Position numbers and translations under genes: made by a program. Below the pieces are notes generated by a model. That model searched no databases and was not told where the DNA came from. It worked only from the letters and a program-made list of their open reading frames with translations. Positions 50,172 to 59,373 of a stretch of DNA of 64,000 bases are shown piece by piece. Where the stretch lies: the NCBI RefSeq assembly GCF_016598535.1, contig NZ_CP066779.1:5764053-5828052 (forward strand). Reading direction: 5' to 3'. Every line of letters begins with the position of its first letter. The first letter of the stretch is position 1. The stretch comes from Rhodococcus sp. P-2. GTDB lineage: Bacteria > Actinomycetota > Actinomycetes > Mycobacteriales > Mycobacteriaceae.

Positions 50172-51611
50172 TCAGGCCGTGGTGAAGATCGATTTGGTCT
50201 GGAAGTAGGCGGCCAGGCCTTCCGGTCCGAGCTCGCGACCGATCCCGCTCGCCTTGGTGCCTCCGAACGGTGCTCCGAAATCGAGTGTGTAGCCGTTGAT
50301 CCCGAACGAACCGGTATCGACTGAGCGGGCTATTTCCAACCCGCGATCGAAGTCGGCAGTCCACACGGTTCCACCGAGGCCGTACTCGGAATCGTTGGCG
50401 ATTGCGATGGCCTGTACCTCGTCGGTGTATGGAATGACAGAGAGGACGGGGCCGAAGATCTCTTCGGTTGCAATCGTGTGGTTCGCGGAGACGTTACCGA
50501 AAACGGTTGGCTCCAGGAACCATCCGCGCTTGAGTGTGCGCGGTCGTGATCCGCCGGTCGTGATCCGTGCGCCTTCCGCAGTGCCCGTGGCGATGAAGGA
50601 CTCGACACGTTCGCGCTGCCCGGCGCTCACGAGAGGGCCGATGAAGGTGGTGGGGTCCAACGAGTCGCCCACCGGTAGCGACTCGACCATTGCGGTGACG
50701 GCATCGAGCACCTCCTCGTAGCGTCCTTCGGGCGCGAGAATTCTTGTCGAGGCGTAGCAGGTCTGGCCGGTGTTGATCAACGATGCCGTCGCCAAACCTG
50801 CCATCGTCGCGTCGAGGTCCGCATCGTCGAGAATGACTGCGGCGGACTTGCCGCCGAGCTCCAGCGATACCGGTCGCAGTAGTTGCCCGCAGGTTGCTCC
50901 GATGTGTCGCCCTGCAGGTGTGGAGCCGGTGAAGGCGACCTTGTGCACGCCCGGATGAGCGACGAGGTACTTGCCGATGTCGGGTCCTCCGGTGACGATG
51001 TTGAGAACACCGGCAGGAAGGTCGGCCTCCATTGCGGCCTCGGCCAGGACGAACGCGTCGAGCACGGTCTCGGGCGACGGCTTCAGTACAACGGTGCATC
51101 CTGATGCGAGCGCGGGGGCGATTTTCATCATTGCGAGAAGCGAGGGGAAGTTCCACGGTGCAATCGCGGCGACAACACCGATCGGCTCTTTCCGAACAAT
51201 GGTGGTTCCCGTTCCGGCCAGCGCGTTACGGTGTTCTTCGAGCTCGGTCGTGCGGGCAAGCGCGGCGTAATAGCTCAAAAGCCCTGAAGGTCCTTGTCCT
51301 TCGGCAACAGTGGAGATCGAGATCGGCATTCCGTTCTGCTGGCTGACCAATCGAGCTGTGAGATCCGCGCGACGCCCCAGGGCCGCGGCAAATCGATCCA
51401 AGGCGTCGGCTCGGTCGGCAGGCGCGAGTCGCGACCACGTCCGGAAGGCTCGGCCCGCCGCCGCGACGGCAGTATCGACGTCGTTGGGTGCGCTGTCCGG
51501 CACACTGCCGATCTTCTCCTCTGTGCTGGCCGAGTGCACCGAGATGGCGTCCGGCGTCGTCGGTGATTGCCAGGTTCCGTCGATGTAAAGGGCGGAGTGA
51601 GTCAGAGTCAT
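50172..51611 (-). CDS. NAD(P)-dependent aldehyde dehydrogenase, copy B
   Basis: A 479-residue aldehyde dehydrogenase, strongly similar to copy A at 38550. The cofactor region is IAPWNFPSLLAMMKIAPALASGCTVVLKPSPET and FTGSTPAGRH, the base Glu is in LELGGKSAA, and the catalytic Cys in NTGQTCYAST. The upstream gap to the IclR gene holds an operator variant at 51689-51702. Two copies under the same operator family suggest either two aldehyde intermediates or different inducers. Confidence 0.93.
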   Translation of the reverse strand: MTLTHSALYIDGTWQSPTTPDAISVHSASTEEKIGSVPDSAPNDVDTAVAAAGRAFRTWSRLAPADRADALDRFAAALGRRADLTARLVSQQNGMPISISTVAEGQGPSGLLSYYAALARTTELEEHRNALAGTGTTIVRKEPIGVVAAIAPWNFPSLLAMMKIAPALASGCTVVLKPSPETVLDAFVLAEAAMEADLPAGVLNIVTGGPDIGKYLVAHPGVHKVAFTGSTPAGRHIGATCGQLLRPVSLELGGKSAAVILDDADLDATMAGLATASLINTGQTCYASTRILAPEGRYEEVLDAVTAMVESLPVGDSLDPTTFIGPLVSAGQRERVESFIATGTAEGARITTGGSRPRTLKRGWFLEPTVFGNVSANHTIATEEIFGPVLSVIPYTDEVQAIAIANDSEYGLGGTVWTADFDRGLEIARSVDTGSFGINGYTLDFGAPFGGTKASGIGRELGPEGLAAYFQTKSIFTTA

Positions 51612-51688
51612 GGAGGCTCCTTGCGGCCGAAGGGTGTGCGGGGATCGGGGTGGTCACGGGACGTAGGCGGACCGCCACGCTCATAGAC

Positions 51689-51702
51689 TTAGCGATCGTT
51701 AT
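51689..51702. promoter_or_regulatory. Operator copy 7 (TTAGCGATCGTTAT)
   Basis: It matches the island palindrome with one A to G change in the left half-site and a less conserved end. It lies 77 nt upstream of aldehyde dehydrogenase copy B. Sixteen nt (GACTTAGCGATCGTTA, from 51686) recur exactly at 52715-52730. Confidence 0.65.
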
Positions 51703-51723
51703 ATAAGCGATAGGATTTACAAG

Positions 51724-52659
51724 CTATGTTGCTCCGTCTGCGGATGTCAATGGTCGAGGTGTTCGGCCGTGCATGAGAGTGGTGACCCGATCGGCGGCTT
51801 CCCGCACGAGTTTGCCCAGTTCGGCGATCCGCTCCCCGGTCAGTGGTGACGGGGCATCGACCAGGCAGAGGATCAGTGCCGGTGTCGAGTCCTGGGCGAA
51901 GGCGACGGCATTGACGGACAGCAGTTGATAATTGGCGTCGAGGTCGAGTGTTCCGACCGCGACATCCGCAGACAGAAGACGTCGTGCTTCTCTCAGTGCG
52001 AGTGCGGCCCTCTGGCCGCCGACTCCCGGCCCGCGCATCTCGGTGACGGCGTCGGAAATTGAACGTTCTTGTTGGCGAAGGCATTCCACGGCGAAACCGC
52101 GCTCTCGAATGGCCATGAGGATCGGCTCGTACTCCGACCGTAGAAGTGTGGCCTCCGTGTCCAATGCTTCCTTGCCGAGGAGAAACCATTCGTGAAGGTC
52201 GTCCTCGTCGAACCATGCGGCAAGGCCTGCCCCCAGTGGAGGTGCCATCAGTACATTGTCGCCGATGCGCAAGCCGAGAGTTCCGCTGCGTTTGGAGATC
52301 GGTTGAATTGCCTCGGCGACAACGAGGTCGGCGCCGGATCGGATGAATCCGAGACAGGCCAGTTCGGATGTGTCGGCCAGCTCTTGCATGACGGTACGGG
52401 AAAGATCGACGACATCGATTGCGCGGGAGGCGGCTTGGCCGATGGGAACTAGTGCCGGGCCGAGTTGGTAGGTCTTGCGGATCGGGTGACGTACGAGCCA
52501 GCCGGCCTCGGTGAGAGCGACGACCATGGGGTAGCAGGTTGCCTTTGCGACGCCGAGGTGTCGTGCGATGTCGGCGAGGCTCCGCCCCGTCGTGGGGTCG
52601 GATGCCAGCAGTTCGGTCAACATGACGATTCGATCGGTTTGGGGGGAATTTCGTGCCAT
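51724..52659 (-). CDS. IclR-family transcriptional regulator
   Basis: A 311-residue regulator. The N-terminal winged helix (LTELLASDPTTGRSLADIARHLGVAKATCYPMVVALTEAGWLVRH) is followed by a GAF-like effector domain (about residues 85-260). Start choice is open: ATG 52659 is used, and GTG 52677 is in frame upstream, neither with a clear ribosome site. It is divergent from the ThDP-enzyme operon, and an operator variant lies between them. IclR proteins usually sense a pathway intermediate, so this may be a second control layer on the lyase operon. Confidence 0.85.
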   Translation of the reverse strand: MARNSPQTDRIVMLTELLASDPTTGRSLADIARHLGVAKATCYPMVVALTEAGWLVRHPIRKTYQLGPALVPIGQAASRAIDVVDLSRTVMQELADTSELACLGFIRSGADLVVAEAIQPISKRSGTLGLRIGDNVLMAPPLGAGLAAWFDEDDLHEWFLLGKEALDTEATLLRSEYEPILMAIRERGFAVECLRQQERSISDAVTEMRGPGVGGQRAALALREARRLLSADVAVGTLDLDANYQLLSVNAVAFAQDSTPALILCLVDAPSPLTGERIAELGKLVREAADRVTTLMHGRTPRPLTSADGAT

Positions 52660-52717
52660 GTGTTCGCATAATGCCACTCTGGCGTCGCACTGTGACCCAC
52701 GATACAGTGAAATGACT

Positions 52718-52731
52718 TAGCGATCGTTAAT
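52718..52731. promoter_or_regulatory. Operator copy 8 (TTAGCGATCGTTAA)
   Basis: A near-perfect palindrome in the divergent gap between the IclR gene and the ThDP-enzyme gene, 27 nt before the ThDP-enzyme start. It shares a 16-nt block with the copy at 51686. Confidence 0.68.
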
Positions 52732-52758
52732 CAAGCAACGAGATTCGGAAGGAAATAC

Positions 52759-54471
52759 ATGATTGTCAACGGTGGCGAACTACTGGCCAGGGCACTAGCC
52801 GAAGCGGGCACTACCGAGGTCTTCACCCTCCATGGAGGGCATTTGGATGCTTTCCTCGTAGCTTGTCGGCGACATGGCATTCGGCTCACCGACACCCGAC
52901 ACGAAGCCACCGCGGGACACGCTGCGGATGCATACGCGCGGGTGACGGGCAATTACGGCGTTTGTGTGGTCACCTCCGGCCCAGGCTTCACCAATGTCTA
53001 CACCGCGCTGACCAATGCACTCCTCGATCGCACTCCGACTGTCTTCGTCGTCGGTGCTCCGCCGATGCGCGAGACCGAGACGAATCCGCTTCAGGGTGGT
53101 TTCGATCAGATTGCCGCGGCCGTTCCAGTGACCAAGTGGGCATATCGCATCACCGATCCGGCGCGCGTTCCCGAGATAGTTGCTCTGGCAATTCGTAAGG
53201 CGACGACCGGAATTCCGGGGCCCGTGTTGCTGGAAGTGCCGATCGACGTGATGTTCGGTGAAGCCGACGAGGACACCGTGAGGTTTCCGGTGAACTACAC
53301 CCTGAGTGCGAGGTCGGGTCCGACTGCCGCGGCGGTCGAGGCCGCTCTCGATCTGCTCGGTGAAGCGACGAACCCCGCTATTGTGATCGGCGGCGGCGTC
53401 ACTTTCTCCCACGCGAGCGAGGCACTTGTGGCGTTCGCGGAAACGGTGGACGTGCCGGTGTTCTACCCCGGGAAGTCCGATGGAGCAGTACCCGCAAGCC
53501 ATCGACTCGCCGGCGGCGGGTTGCTGGCAATCGGTTCATTGCCTGCCCTCGGGCAGCCGACGCCCGACGTGGTGTTCGTTGTCGGGGCCCGCGCCGGAAT
53601 GTTCACCGGCGGACGCACCAGTTTGTTCCCCGGTGCGCGGTTGGTTCAGATCGACGTCGACGCGTCCGAAATCGGACGTATGCAGGATGTGGACGTTCCG
53701 ATACTTGCCGACTGTCGAGAAGCACTAATCGGGTTGAAAACTGCTGCTGAGCAACGTCAATGGCCCGATTGGAGCGCCTGGGTCGATGCCGCCACCAGTG
53801 CGAAACACGCGCACCGGCATGGTTTCGAGGACCAAGCGACGGAAAGCGGTAAGGCGCATCCGTACTTTGCAGCGCGCGCGATCGTCGAAGCCTGCCCGCC
53901 TGGTACGACTTTCGTGATGGACGGTGCCGAGGCCCCGTCGTGGGGTGAATTCTTCACGACCACCGAAGTAGTTGGTGGTGTCTTGAGGCTCGGCTACCTC
54001 GGGTGTCTGGGTGTCGGGCCGGGTTTCGCAATCGGCGCACATCGAGCACGACCGGAATCACCGGTCGTACTCATTACGGGTGACGGCGCCGCAGGATTCC
54101 ACATCCAGGAATTCGACACGATGGCCCGTCACGGAATACCGGTTGTGACAGTGATATTCAACAATGCAGTGTGGGGGATGTCGATCCACGGCCAGGAAGC
54201 GGTGTACGGGGACGAAGGAATTGTCGTGTCCGAACTCGCAGACAGTGCATACGAGAAAGTTGCCGAGGCCTTTGGTGGATATGGTGAGCGTGTGAAGGAC
54301 GTCGCCTCCATTGCCGACGCTATGAAACGTGCGTTCGACGCGGGGGTTCCTGCATGTATCAACGTCGAGGTGGACCCGCACGTGGTCCACCCCATCACGA
54401 CGATGATGCTGGGCGACGTCACGAGTACGGACGAAATCGTTGTCCCGTACTACGAGAACATTCCTCGCTGA
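52759..54471 (+). CDS. ThDP-dependent enzyme (acetolactate synthase / 2-hydroxyacyl-CoA lyase type)
   Basis: A 570-residue thiamine diphosphate enzyme with the three usual domains. The N-terminal PYR domain has the ylide-activating Glu49 in DTRHEATAGHAADAYARVTG, then comes a central Rossmann-like domain, then a PP domain with the GDG...NN metal/ThDP motif (ITGDGAAGFH to VIFNNAVWG). The family includes acetolactate synthase, oxalyl-CoA decarboxylase, benzoylformate decarboxylase and 2-hydroxyacyl-CoA lyase, and sequence alone does not settle which. Among CoA ligases and aldehyde dehydrogenases, a lyase giving an aldehyde plus formyl-CoA is attractive. It starts the operon ThDP enzyme, SDR, ligase. 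Confidence 0.85.
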   Translation: MIVNGGELLARALAEAGTTEVFTLHGGHLDAFLVACRRHGIRLTDTRHEATAGHAADAYARVTGNYGVCVVTSGPGFTNVYTALTNALLDRTPTVFVVGAPPMRETETNPLQGGFDQIAAAVPVTKWAYRITDPARVPEIVALAIRKATTGIPGPVLLEVPIDVMFGEADEDTVRFPVNYTLSARSGPTAAAVEAALDLLGEATNPAIVIGGGVTFSHASEALVAFAETVDVPVFYPGKSDGAVPASHRLAGGGLLAIGSLPALGQPTPDVVFVVGARAGMFTGGRTSLFPGARLVQIDVDASEIGRMQDVDVPILADCREALIGLKTAAEQRQWPDWSAWVDAATSAKHAHRHGFEDQATESGKAHPYFAARAIVEACPPGTTFVMDGAEAPSWGEFFTTTEVVGGVLRLGYLGCLGVGPGFAIGAHRARPESPVVLITGDGAAGFHIQEFDTMARHGIPVVTVIFNNAVWGMSIHGQEAVYGDEGIVVSELADSAYEKVAEAFGGYGERVKDVASIADAMKRAFDAGVPACINVEVDPHVVHPITTMMLGDVTSTDEIVVPYYENIPR

Positions 54472-55250
54472 TGCCCGGGCGAATGGAAGGTGCGGTAGCC
54501 GTCGTCATCGGCGGAGCCTCCGGTATCGGTTGGGCAACAGCGCAATTGCTGGCCGCTGGAGGGGTGATCGTCGTGATCGGTGACATCGACGTCGAAGGCG
54601 GGCGGAAACGCGCCGTAGAACTCGGTGGGCGAGCTGAAGCAGTCCGGGTCGACGTCGTCGACGAAGAATCGGTCAAGGCGATATTCGAGGGGGCGAAGGC
54701 GCAGCACGGTCGGTTGGATATCGCGGTCAATTGTGCAGGGGTGAATCTGCCGGGCTTCATCACGGATTTGGAGGCGCAAACTTGGCAGCGAACCGTTGAC
54801 ATCTGTCTCACCGGAGGTTTCTTCGTGATCAAGCATGCTGCGCGTGCCATGACTGCCGGTGGATCGATCGTGTCGATCACCTCGCTGAACGCACGACAGG
54901 CAGCAGCAGGTTTTGCGGGATACTGCTCCGCGAAAGCGGGCCTCGCCATGCTCACCGAGGTGGCGGCACTCGAACTCGGAGACCGGGGGATACGCGTCAA
55001 CGCGGTTTCGCCAGGTCTTGTCGAAACGCCTCTTGTCGAGGGTCTCACCGGTGTTCCGGCTATTCAGGCGGACTTCACGGAGAACACTCCGCTCGGCCGT
55101 AACGGGTTGCCTCGCGACGTTGCCGAAGCGGTGTTCTTCCTCGCCTCCGATGCTTCTTCGTGGATCACGGGTGAGGTTCTCGATGTCAACGGCGGTGCTC
55201 ACTTGCGTCGGTACCCGGACGTGATGAAACACATCGAGGCGATGCAATAG
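54471..55250 (+). CDS. Short-chain dehydrogenase/reductase
   Basis: A 259-residue classical SDR. The cofactor motif is VIGGASGIGWATAQLLAAGG. An NCAG variant (VNCAGVNLPGF) replaces NNAG, and the catalytic motif is SITSLNA...YCSAKAG. ATG 54471 overlaps the stop of the ThDP-enzyme gene (TGATG), so the two are coupled; ATG 54483 is an alternative. It probably interconverts a hydroxyl and keto group on the pathway intermediate. Confidence 0.88.
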   Translation: MPGRMEGAVAVVIGGASGIGWATAQLLAAGGVIVVIGDIDVEGGRKRAVELGGRAEAVRVDVVDEESVKAIFEGAKAQHGRLDIAVNCAGVNLPGFITDLEAQTWQRTVDICLTGGFFVIKHAARAMTAGGSIVSITSLNARQAAAGFAGYCSAKAGLAMLTEVAALELGDRGIRVNAVSPGLVETPLVEGLTGVPAIQADFTENTPLGRNGLPRDVAEAVFFLASDASSWITGEVLDVNGGAHLRRYPDVMKHIEAMQ

Positions 55251-55341
55251 CTCGTCGAGAGTTCGTCGGTTAGACAGCGCTCGGGCGTCGTGCACACGCC
55301 TGGGCGGGAAGTTACGTCCAATCCAGAAGGGGCTTTTCACG

Positions 55342-56880
55342 ATGTGCTCACAATATCGCCTTGGCGATGAGTCTCGACGCCACGCTGCTGCACGACCGGA
55401 CGCCCTCGCGTTGACAGGTCGAGACGGGTCGATGACGTTTGCCGAGCTCGACCTCCGTACCAGTCGGCTGGCCAACGTTCTTCTCGACCTGGGTTGTAGC
55501 TCGGGAACCAGGGTGGCCGTGGTGGACAGAAGCTCGACTCAAGTCGTCGAGATCGTACTTGCGGCAGCAAAGATCGGGGCAGTGGCAATCCCGATCAATT
55601 GGCGGTTGTCCGGCGCCGAGGTTGCCGAGGTGCTCGCCGACGCGGACGCTCGGGTGTTGTTCTTCCACAGTGAATTCGAGGGCGTGGTGTCGGCGGTGCA
55701 GGCATCGGGAGTCACGAAGCTGCGCGTTGTGAAGATCGACGGTTCCGAGGAGTTCGACTACGAAGCTCGATCGGCAGGCGCAAGTTCGGTCGATCCGGGA
55801 TGGCGCGGAAGCCTGGACGACGTTGTACTGCAACTGTATACATCCGGAACCACGGCAAAACCCAAAGGCGTTCTCACGTCCAACAGGAACCTGGAAGCAT
55901 GCACGCGAACCGGTGGGCCATGGGGATTCGACGAATCCTCGGTCAGCTTGTGTGCGATGCCACTGTTCCACGTCGGCGGATTGGGTTGGGTACTCGTGGG
56001 ACTCGCGAATGGAGCCCACAACGTCGTTCTCCCGGAATTCACACCTGACGGTCTGTTGGAAGTAATGGAAGGGATGAGTATCACCAATACCTTCCTCGTG
56101 CCTTCCGTCATCGGGATGCTGGTCGACGTGCCAGGTGCGCGAGAGCGCAATTTCGCAACTCTCCGATCCATCGCCTACGGTTCTTCCCCGATCACACCGT
56201 CGGTCTTGAAGCGAGCTCTCGAGACGTTCCGCACGCCCCTGTTCCAGGTCTACGGGCTGACCGAAACGCATGGAGCAGTAACGCAACTCGATTCTTGTGA
56301 CCATGCAGTGGACGGCGAGAACGTCGGACTGCTGCGCTCGGTGGGAAAACCGTACCCCTGGGTGGAACTGAAGGTGATGTCACCGGAAGGCGAGGAAGTT
56401 GCGATCGGCGAGGCCGGCGAGATCTACGTCAGGTCTCCTCAAACGACCGAAGGCTACTACCGACGTCCGGAAGAGACTGCCGCTGCGATAGATGCCGACG
56501 GGTGGTTCCATACCGGCGACGTGGGACGGGTCGACAGCGAGGGCTACGTCTACATCACCGATCGGATGAAGGACATGATCATCACGGGTGGAGAGAACGT
56601 CTATCCCATCGAAGTCGAATCGGTCATCGCCGATTATCCGGGAGTATCCCAAGTCGCCGTCATCGGAGTGGAGGATCCATTGTGGGGCGAGGCGGTCAAA
56701 GCCGTCGTAGTTGCTGCTGCAGGACATCAACTCGATACCGACGTGATTTCAGGTTTCGTCCGAAGCCGACTTGCCGGTTACAAGTGCCCCAAGTCCATCG
56801 AGATAGTCACCGAACTCCCGTTGGGCGCTACGGGCAAGATCCTCAAGCGTGAACTTCGGGCGCGATACACGACGGTGTGA
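55342..56880 (+). CDS. Acyl-CoA synthetase (FadD-like AMP-binding enzyme)
   Basis: A 512-residue ANL ligase with LYTSGTTAKPKGVLTSN (P-loop), VYGLTETHGAVTQ, YITDRMKDMIITGGENVYPIEVE (hinge) and TGKILKRELR (catalytic Lys). It should form acyl-CoA from a free acid, for example one regenerated by the aldehyde dehydrogenases. The ATG has AGAAGGGG upstream. It is the third gene of the lyase operon and ends 3 nt from the convergent TetR gene. Confidence 0.92.
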   Translation: MCSQYRLGDESRRHAAARPDALALTGRDGSMTFAELDLRTSRLANVLLDLGCSSGTRVAVVDRSSTQVVEIVLAAAKIGAVAIPINWRLSGAEVAEVLADADARVLFFHSEFEGVVSAVQASGVTKLRVVKIDGSEEFDYEARSAGASSVDPGWRGSLDDVVLQLYTSGTTAKPKGVLTSNRNLEACTRTGGPWGFDESSVSLCAMPLFHVGGLGWVLVGLANGAHNVVLPEFTPDGLLEVMEGMSITNTFLVPSVIGMLVDVPGARERNFATLRSIAYGSSPITPSVLKRALETFRTPLFQVYGLTETHGAVTQLDSCDHAVDGENVGLLRSVGKPYPWVELKVMSPEGEEVAIGEAGEIYVRSPQTTEGYYRRPEETAAAIDADGWFHTGDVGRVDSEGYVYITDRMKDMIITGGENVYPIEVESVIADYPGVSQVAVIGVEDPLWGEAVKAVVVAAAGHQLDTDVISGFVRSRLAGYKCPKSIEIVTELPLGATGKILKRELRARYTTV

Positions 56881-56883
56881 GAA

Positions 56884-57525
56884 TCAACGTGCACGCTTGC
56901 GGCTGGGTTTGCATCCAACCGTGTTCAGTGCGATCACGGCGTACTTCTGAGCCACCTCTGCCGGGGTGAGTTCTCCCTCCGCGTGATACCAACGCGGAAT
57001 CGACTGGCACATCGCGAGCAGCGCGCGCGTGGTCTCGGGTATGTCCGCCACCGAGAAGACGCCTCGTTCCGCGCCTTCCGTCACGATGCCCAGTACCAGT
57101 TCCTCGACACCCTTTCGTACGACGCGGTATCGCTGGCGGTTTTCGGGGCTGAGGTACCGCACCTCGCCCTCGAGAGCCGCAAGGCGTGACCGGGTGGTCA
57201 TGCGAAGGACGATCGCTTCGACGACATTGGTGAGCTGTTGCCGGGGGTCGTCTCCACCGTCGGCGTAGGCGGTGTGTGCTCGTGCGAGCACGTCGCTGGT
57301 CGAAACTTCCAGGAGAGCAAGAAGAATCCCTTCCTTGCTCTGGTGGTGGTAGTAGAGAGCGGGAATAGTGACACCGACACGACGCGCGATCTCGCGTACC
57401 GACGTTCCGTGGAATCCGTTGTCGTAGAATCCTTCGAGGGCGGCTTCCAGGATAGGAGTCAGCTCGAGCGGCTCGATCCGTCGCCAACTGGCTGTGGCGT
57501 CCTTCGCCGAATCTTTCGTGGCCAT
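56884..57525 (-). CDS. TetR-family transcriptional regulator
   Basis: A 213-residue TetR protein. The helix-turn-helix is near residues 27-75 (ALEGFYDNGFHGTSVREIARRVGVTIPALYYHHQSKEGIL), and the C-terminal domain resembles KstR2-like acyl-CoA-responsive repressors. The start ATG has AGGGG upstream. It lies 58 nt after the Mce-associated gene on the same strand, so it may be the last gene of the mce operon, but a palindrome at 57540-57553 suggests its own promoter. It is the second candidate for the island's operator-binding repressor. Confidence 0.88.
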   Translation of the reverse strand: MATKDSAKDATASWRRIEPLELTPILEAALEGFYDNGFHGTSVREIARRVGVTIPALYYHHQSKEGILLALLEVSTSDVLARAHTAYADGGDDPRQQLTNVVEAIVLRMTTRSRLAALEGEVRYLSPENRQRYRVVRKGVEELVLGIVTEGAERGVFSVADIPETTRALLAMCQSIPRWYHAEGELTPAEVAQKYAVIALNTVGCKPSRKRAR

Positions 57526-57539
57526 ACAGGGTCCCCTAG

Positions 57540-57553
57540 CTATCGCTCGATAA
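57540..57553. promoter_or_regulatory. Operator-like palindrome upstream of the second TetR gene
   Basis: CTATCGCTCGATAA contains TATCG-CT-CGATA, a palindrome with a 2-nt centre, 14 nt before the TetR start. It resembles the variant at 36461-36474 and fits the loose form TTANCGANCGNTAA, so it may belong to the same operator family or be a private autoregulatory site. Confidence 0.45.
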
Positions 57554-57583
57554 TGCTCGGGGAGATACTACGCCGTGACGAGG

Positions 57584-58138
57584 TCACAACAACTGCACGT
57601 TGCTCAGTTTCCACTCGCCGTCCTCGCGGACCAGCGACAGTTGCATGCGGTTGCGGTCGATCCTCGGATCCGGGGAGTTGGTGTTCGTAATCGTCTGATC
57701 GAGGAAAACGAGCACCTCGGCATTGTCCCGGTCGCTGCTCGCCAGCCCGGCAGAAATGATCTGAGCGGACGAGGTCGCCTGATACTGCACGATCATGTTC
57801 TGCAGATTGGCGGCCACCTGGGCGTACTGGCCGGCAAACTCGCCGACGGAGTTGTCGCGCACCACGGAGAGGTTCTGATCGAGGTTCTGGAAGTTGTACG
57901 TCGCAAGATCAGTGGCGAATTGCCGTCCGCTGTCCAGTGCGCTGGTGCGGGCGTCTTCGTCGATCGATCTCTGCCAGGTCGCGAAGGCGCCCCAGCCGAG
58001 CGCCGCTACGACGACCAAGGCGCCGGCAACGATCAGCAGGGTCTGCTTGCGAAGGCGCGTGGGCTTCTCGACGACTGTGGGTGTTGGACTCTCGGAGATC
58101 TCGGGCTCGGGTGTCTCGGACTGAGGTGTCTCGGTCAT
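57584..58138 (-). CDS. Mce-associated membrane protein (Mas)
   Basis: A 184-residue protein with a Pro/Thr/Glu-rich cytoplasmic N-terminus, one transmembrane helix (TLLIVAGALVVVAALGWGAFA, about residues 33-53) and an external domain of the kind encoded after mceF in actinobacterial mce operons (YNFQNLDQNLSVVRDNSVGEF; GEWKLSNVQLL). Mas proteins stabilise or complete the Mce complex. The ATG overlaps the mceF stop by ATGA. There is one such gene here, whereas some mce operons have two or more. Confidence 0.87.
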   Translation of the reverse strand: MTETPQSETPEPEISESPTPTVVEKPTRLRKQTLLIVAGALVVVAALGWGAFATWQRSIDEDARTSALDSGRQFATDLATYNFQNLDQNLSVVRDNSVGEFAGQYAQVAANLQNMIVQYQATSSAQIISAGLASSDRDNAEVLVFLDQTITNTNSPDPRIDRNRMQLSLVREDGEWKLSNVQLL

Positions 58139-59373
58139 TGCGTTCCTTGTACTAGTAGTGCGGCAAACGAGTTGTCACCGAGAACGGTGTTCTGACCACC
58201 GTTGAGGCCCAGACGAATCGACGTTCCGTCACCGGCTGCAACCGTGCCGAGGGCAGGATCGTATTCGGCAACCCCGTCGATCGTTCCAGTTCCGGTGGGG
58301 ACGTTCTGTGAGCCGCGATTCTGGATCCGGCCCGACTGGTCCGCGCAGTGTTGGTTCTTGTCGAGCGTGGTCGGTGAGGTGTCCTGTACCGATCGCCGGG
58401 GCGTGTCGTAGATACAAACCGGACCCAGTGCTGTGATCAGATCAAGCTGAGCGCGTCCGTCTTCGACGATACTTCCGAACTTCTCGAAACCTTTGGGTAC
58501 CACTACCAACAAGGCATCGACCGCGGGCATCCGTGCGGTGACGATCTGAGTGGAGACGAGAGAATTGGCCAACAGAAGACTGAACGGCTCGCGGCTCTGT
58601 TCGATGAGAGGCAGTATCTGATTGTCGAGAACGCTCGGGCTTCGATCGAGGAGAGTGCGCAGTTGCGGATCGGAGTTTCGTACCTGATCTGTCAATTGGC
58701 GAAGTGTGAGTGCAACTTCGGGAAGAGCGTCGACATTTTCCTCGTTCGCAGCAAACAATGAGCGCGAGTTCTCGACGAGCGTGTTGACACGGGGCTGATC
58801 GGCTTGAACGGTGCGCGCAAGCACGTCGAAGTTGTCGACGAGCGCTTGTAGATCCGGACCCAATCCGTTCAATCCCTCGCCGAGTTCGTGCGAGAGTGTC
58901 CGTAGGTCTGCCGGATCGACAGTGTCGGCAGCAGCGTTGAAGTTCGCGATCACGGTTCCCAACGCGACCGGGATCGACGTGCGCTCAGTCGGAACAACTG
59001 AGCCTTCATGCAGATACGGGCCGCCGTCGGTCTGCGAAGTCAACTGAACTTTCAGTACCGGGACTGCGGTGTCCTGGCTGATGGCCGCATGCGAATCGTC
59101 GGGGATCTGTTGGTCGGCGGCGATGCTCAGCGTCATCACGACGAGGTCCCGGGCAGATTCAACCTCTACCGACTCGACGTCGCCGACGGTGACTCCGCGA
59201 TAGGCCACTTCCGAACCCGGAGCGATTCCAGCCGCGTTCTCCAATTCGACGGTGACCGAGAATGTTCCGGTGAAGGGATCTCCAGCACCTACTTGTCGGA
59301 GCACATACGTCGTGCTGACCACCGCGATGAGGAGAAAGGCGACGATCTCGAAATAGACGGTTCGGTTCTTCAT
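58135..59373 (-). CDS. mceF: Mce family protein, MceF
   Basis: A 412-residue Mce protein, part of the envelope-spanning lipid/sterol importer powered by MceG with YrbE permeases. An N-terminal helix (FEIVAFLLIAVVSTTYVL) is followed by the MlaD/Mce domain (about residues 35-115; FSVTVELENAAGIAPGSEVAYRGVTVGDV), a long helical region, and a C-terminal tail with two Cys (VCIYD; QHCADQ). It is the last mce gene, overlapping mceE upstream and mas downstream by ATGA. Confidence 0.92.
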   Translation of the reverse strand: MKNRTVYFEIVAFLLIAVVSTTYVLRQVGAGDPFTGTFSVTVELENAAGIAPGSEVAYRGVTVGDVESVEVESARDLVVMTLSIAADQQIPDDSHAAISQDTAVPVLKVQLTSQTDGGPYLHEGSVVPTERTSIPVALGTVIANFNAAADTVDPADLRTLSHELGEGLNGLGPDLQALVDNFDVLARTVQADQPRVNTLVENSRSLFAANEENVDALPEVALTLRQLTDQVRNSDPQLRTLLDRSPSVLDNQILPLIEQSREPFSLLLANSLVSTQIVTARMPAVDALLVVVPKGFEKFGSIVEDGRAQLDLITALGPVCIYDTPRRSVQDTSPTTLDKNQHCADQSGRIQNRGSQNVPTGTGTIDGVAEYDPALGTVAAGDGTSIRLGLNGGQNTVLGDNSFAALLVQGTQ

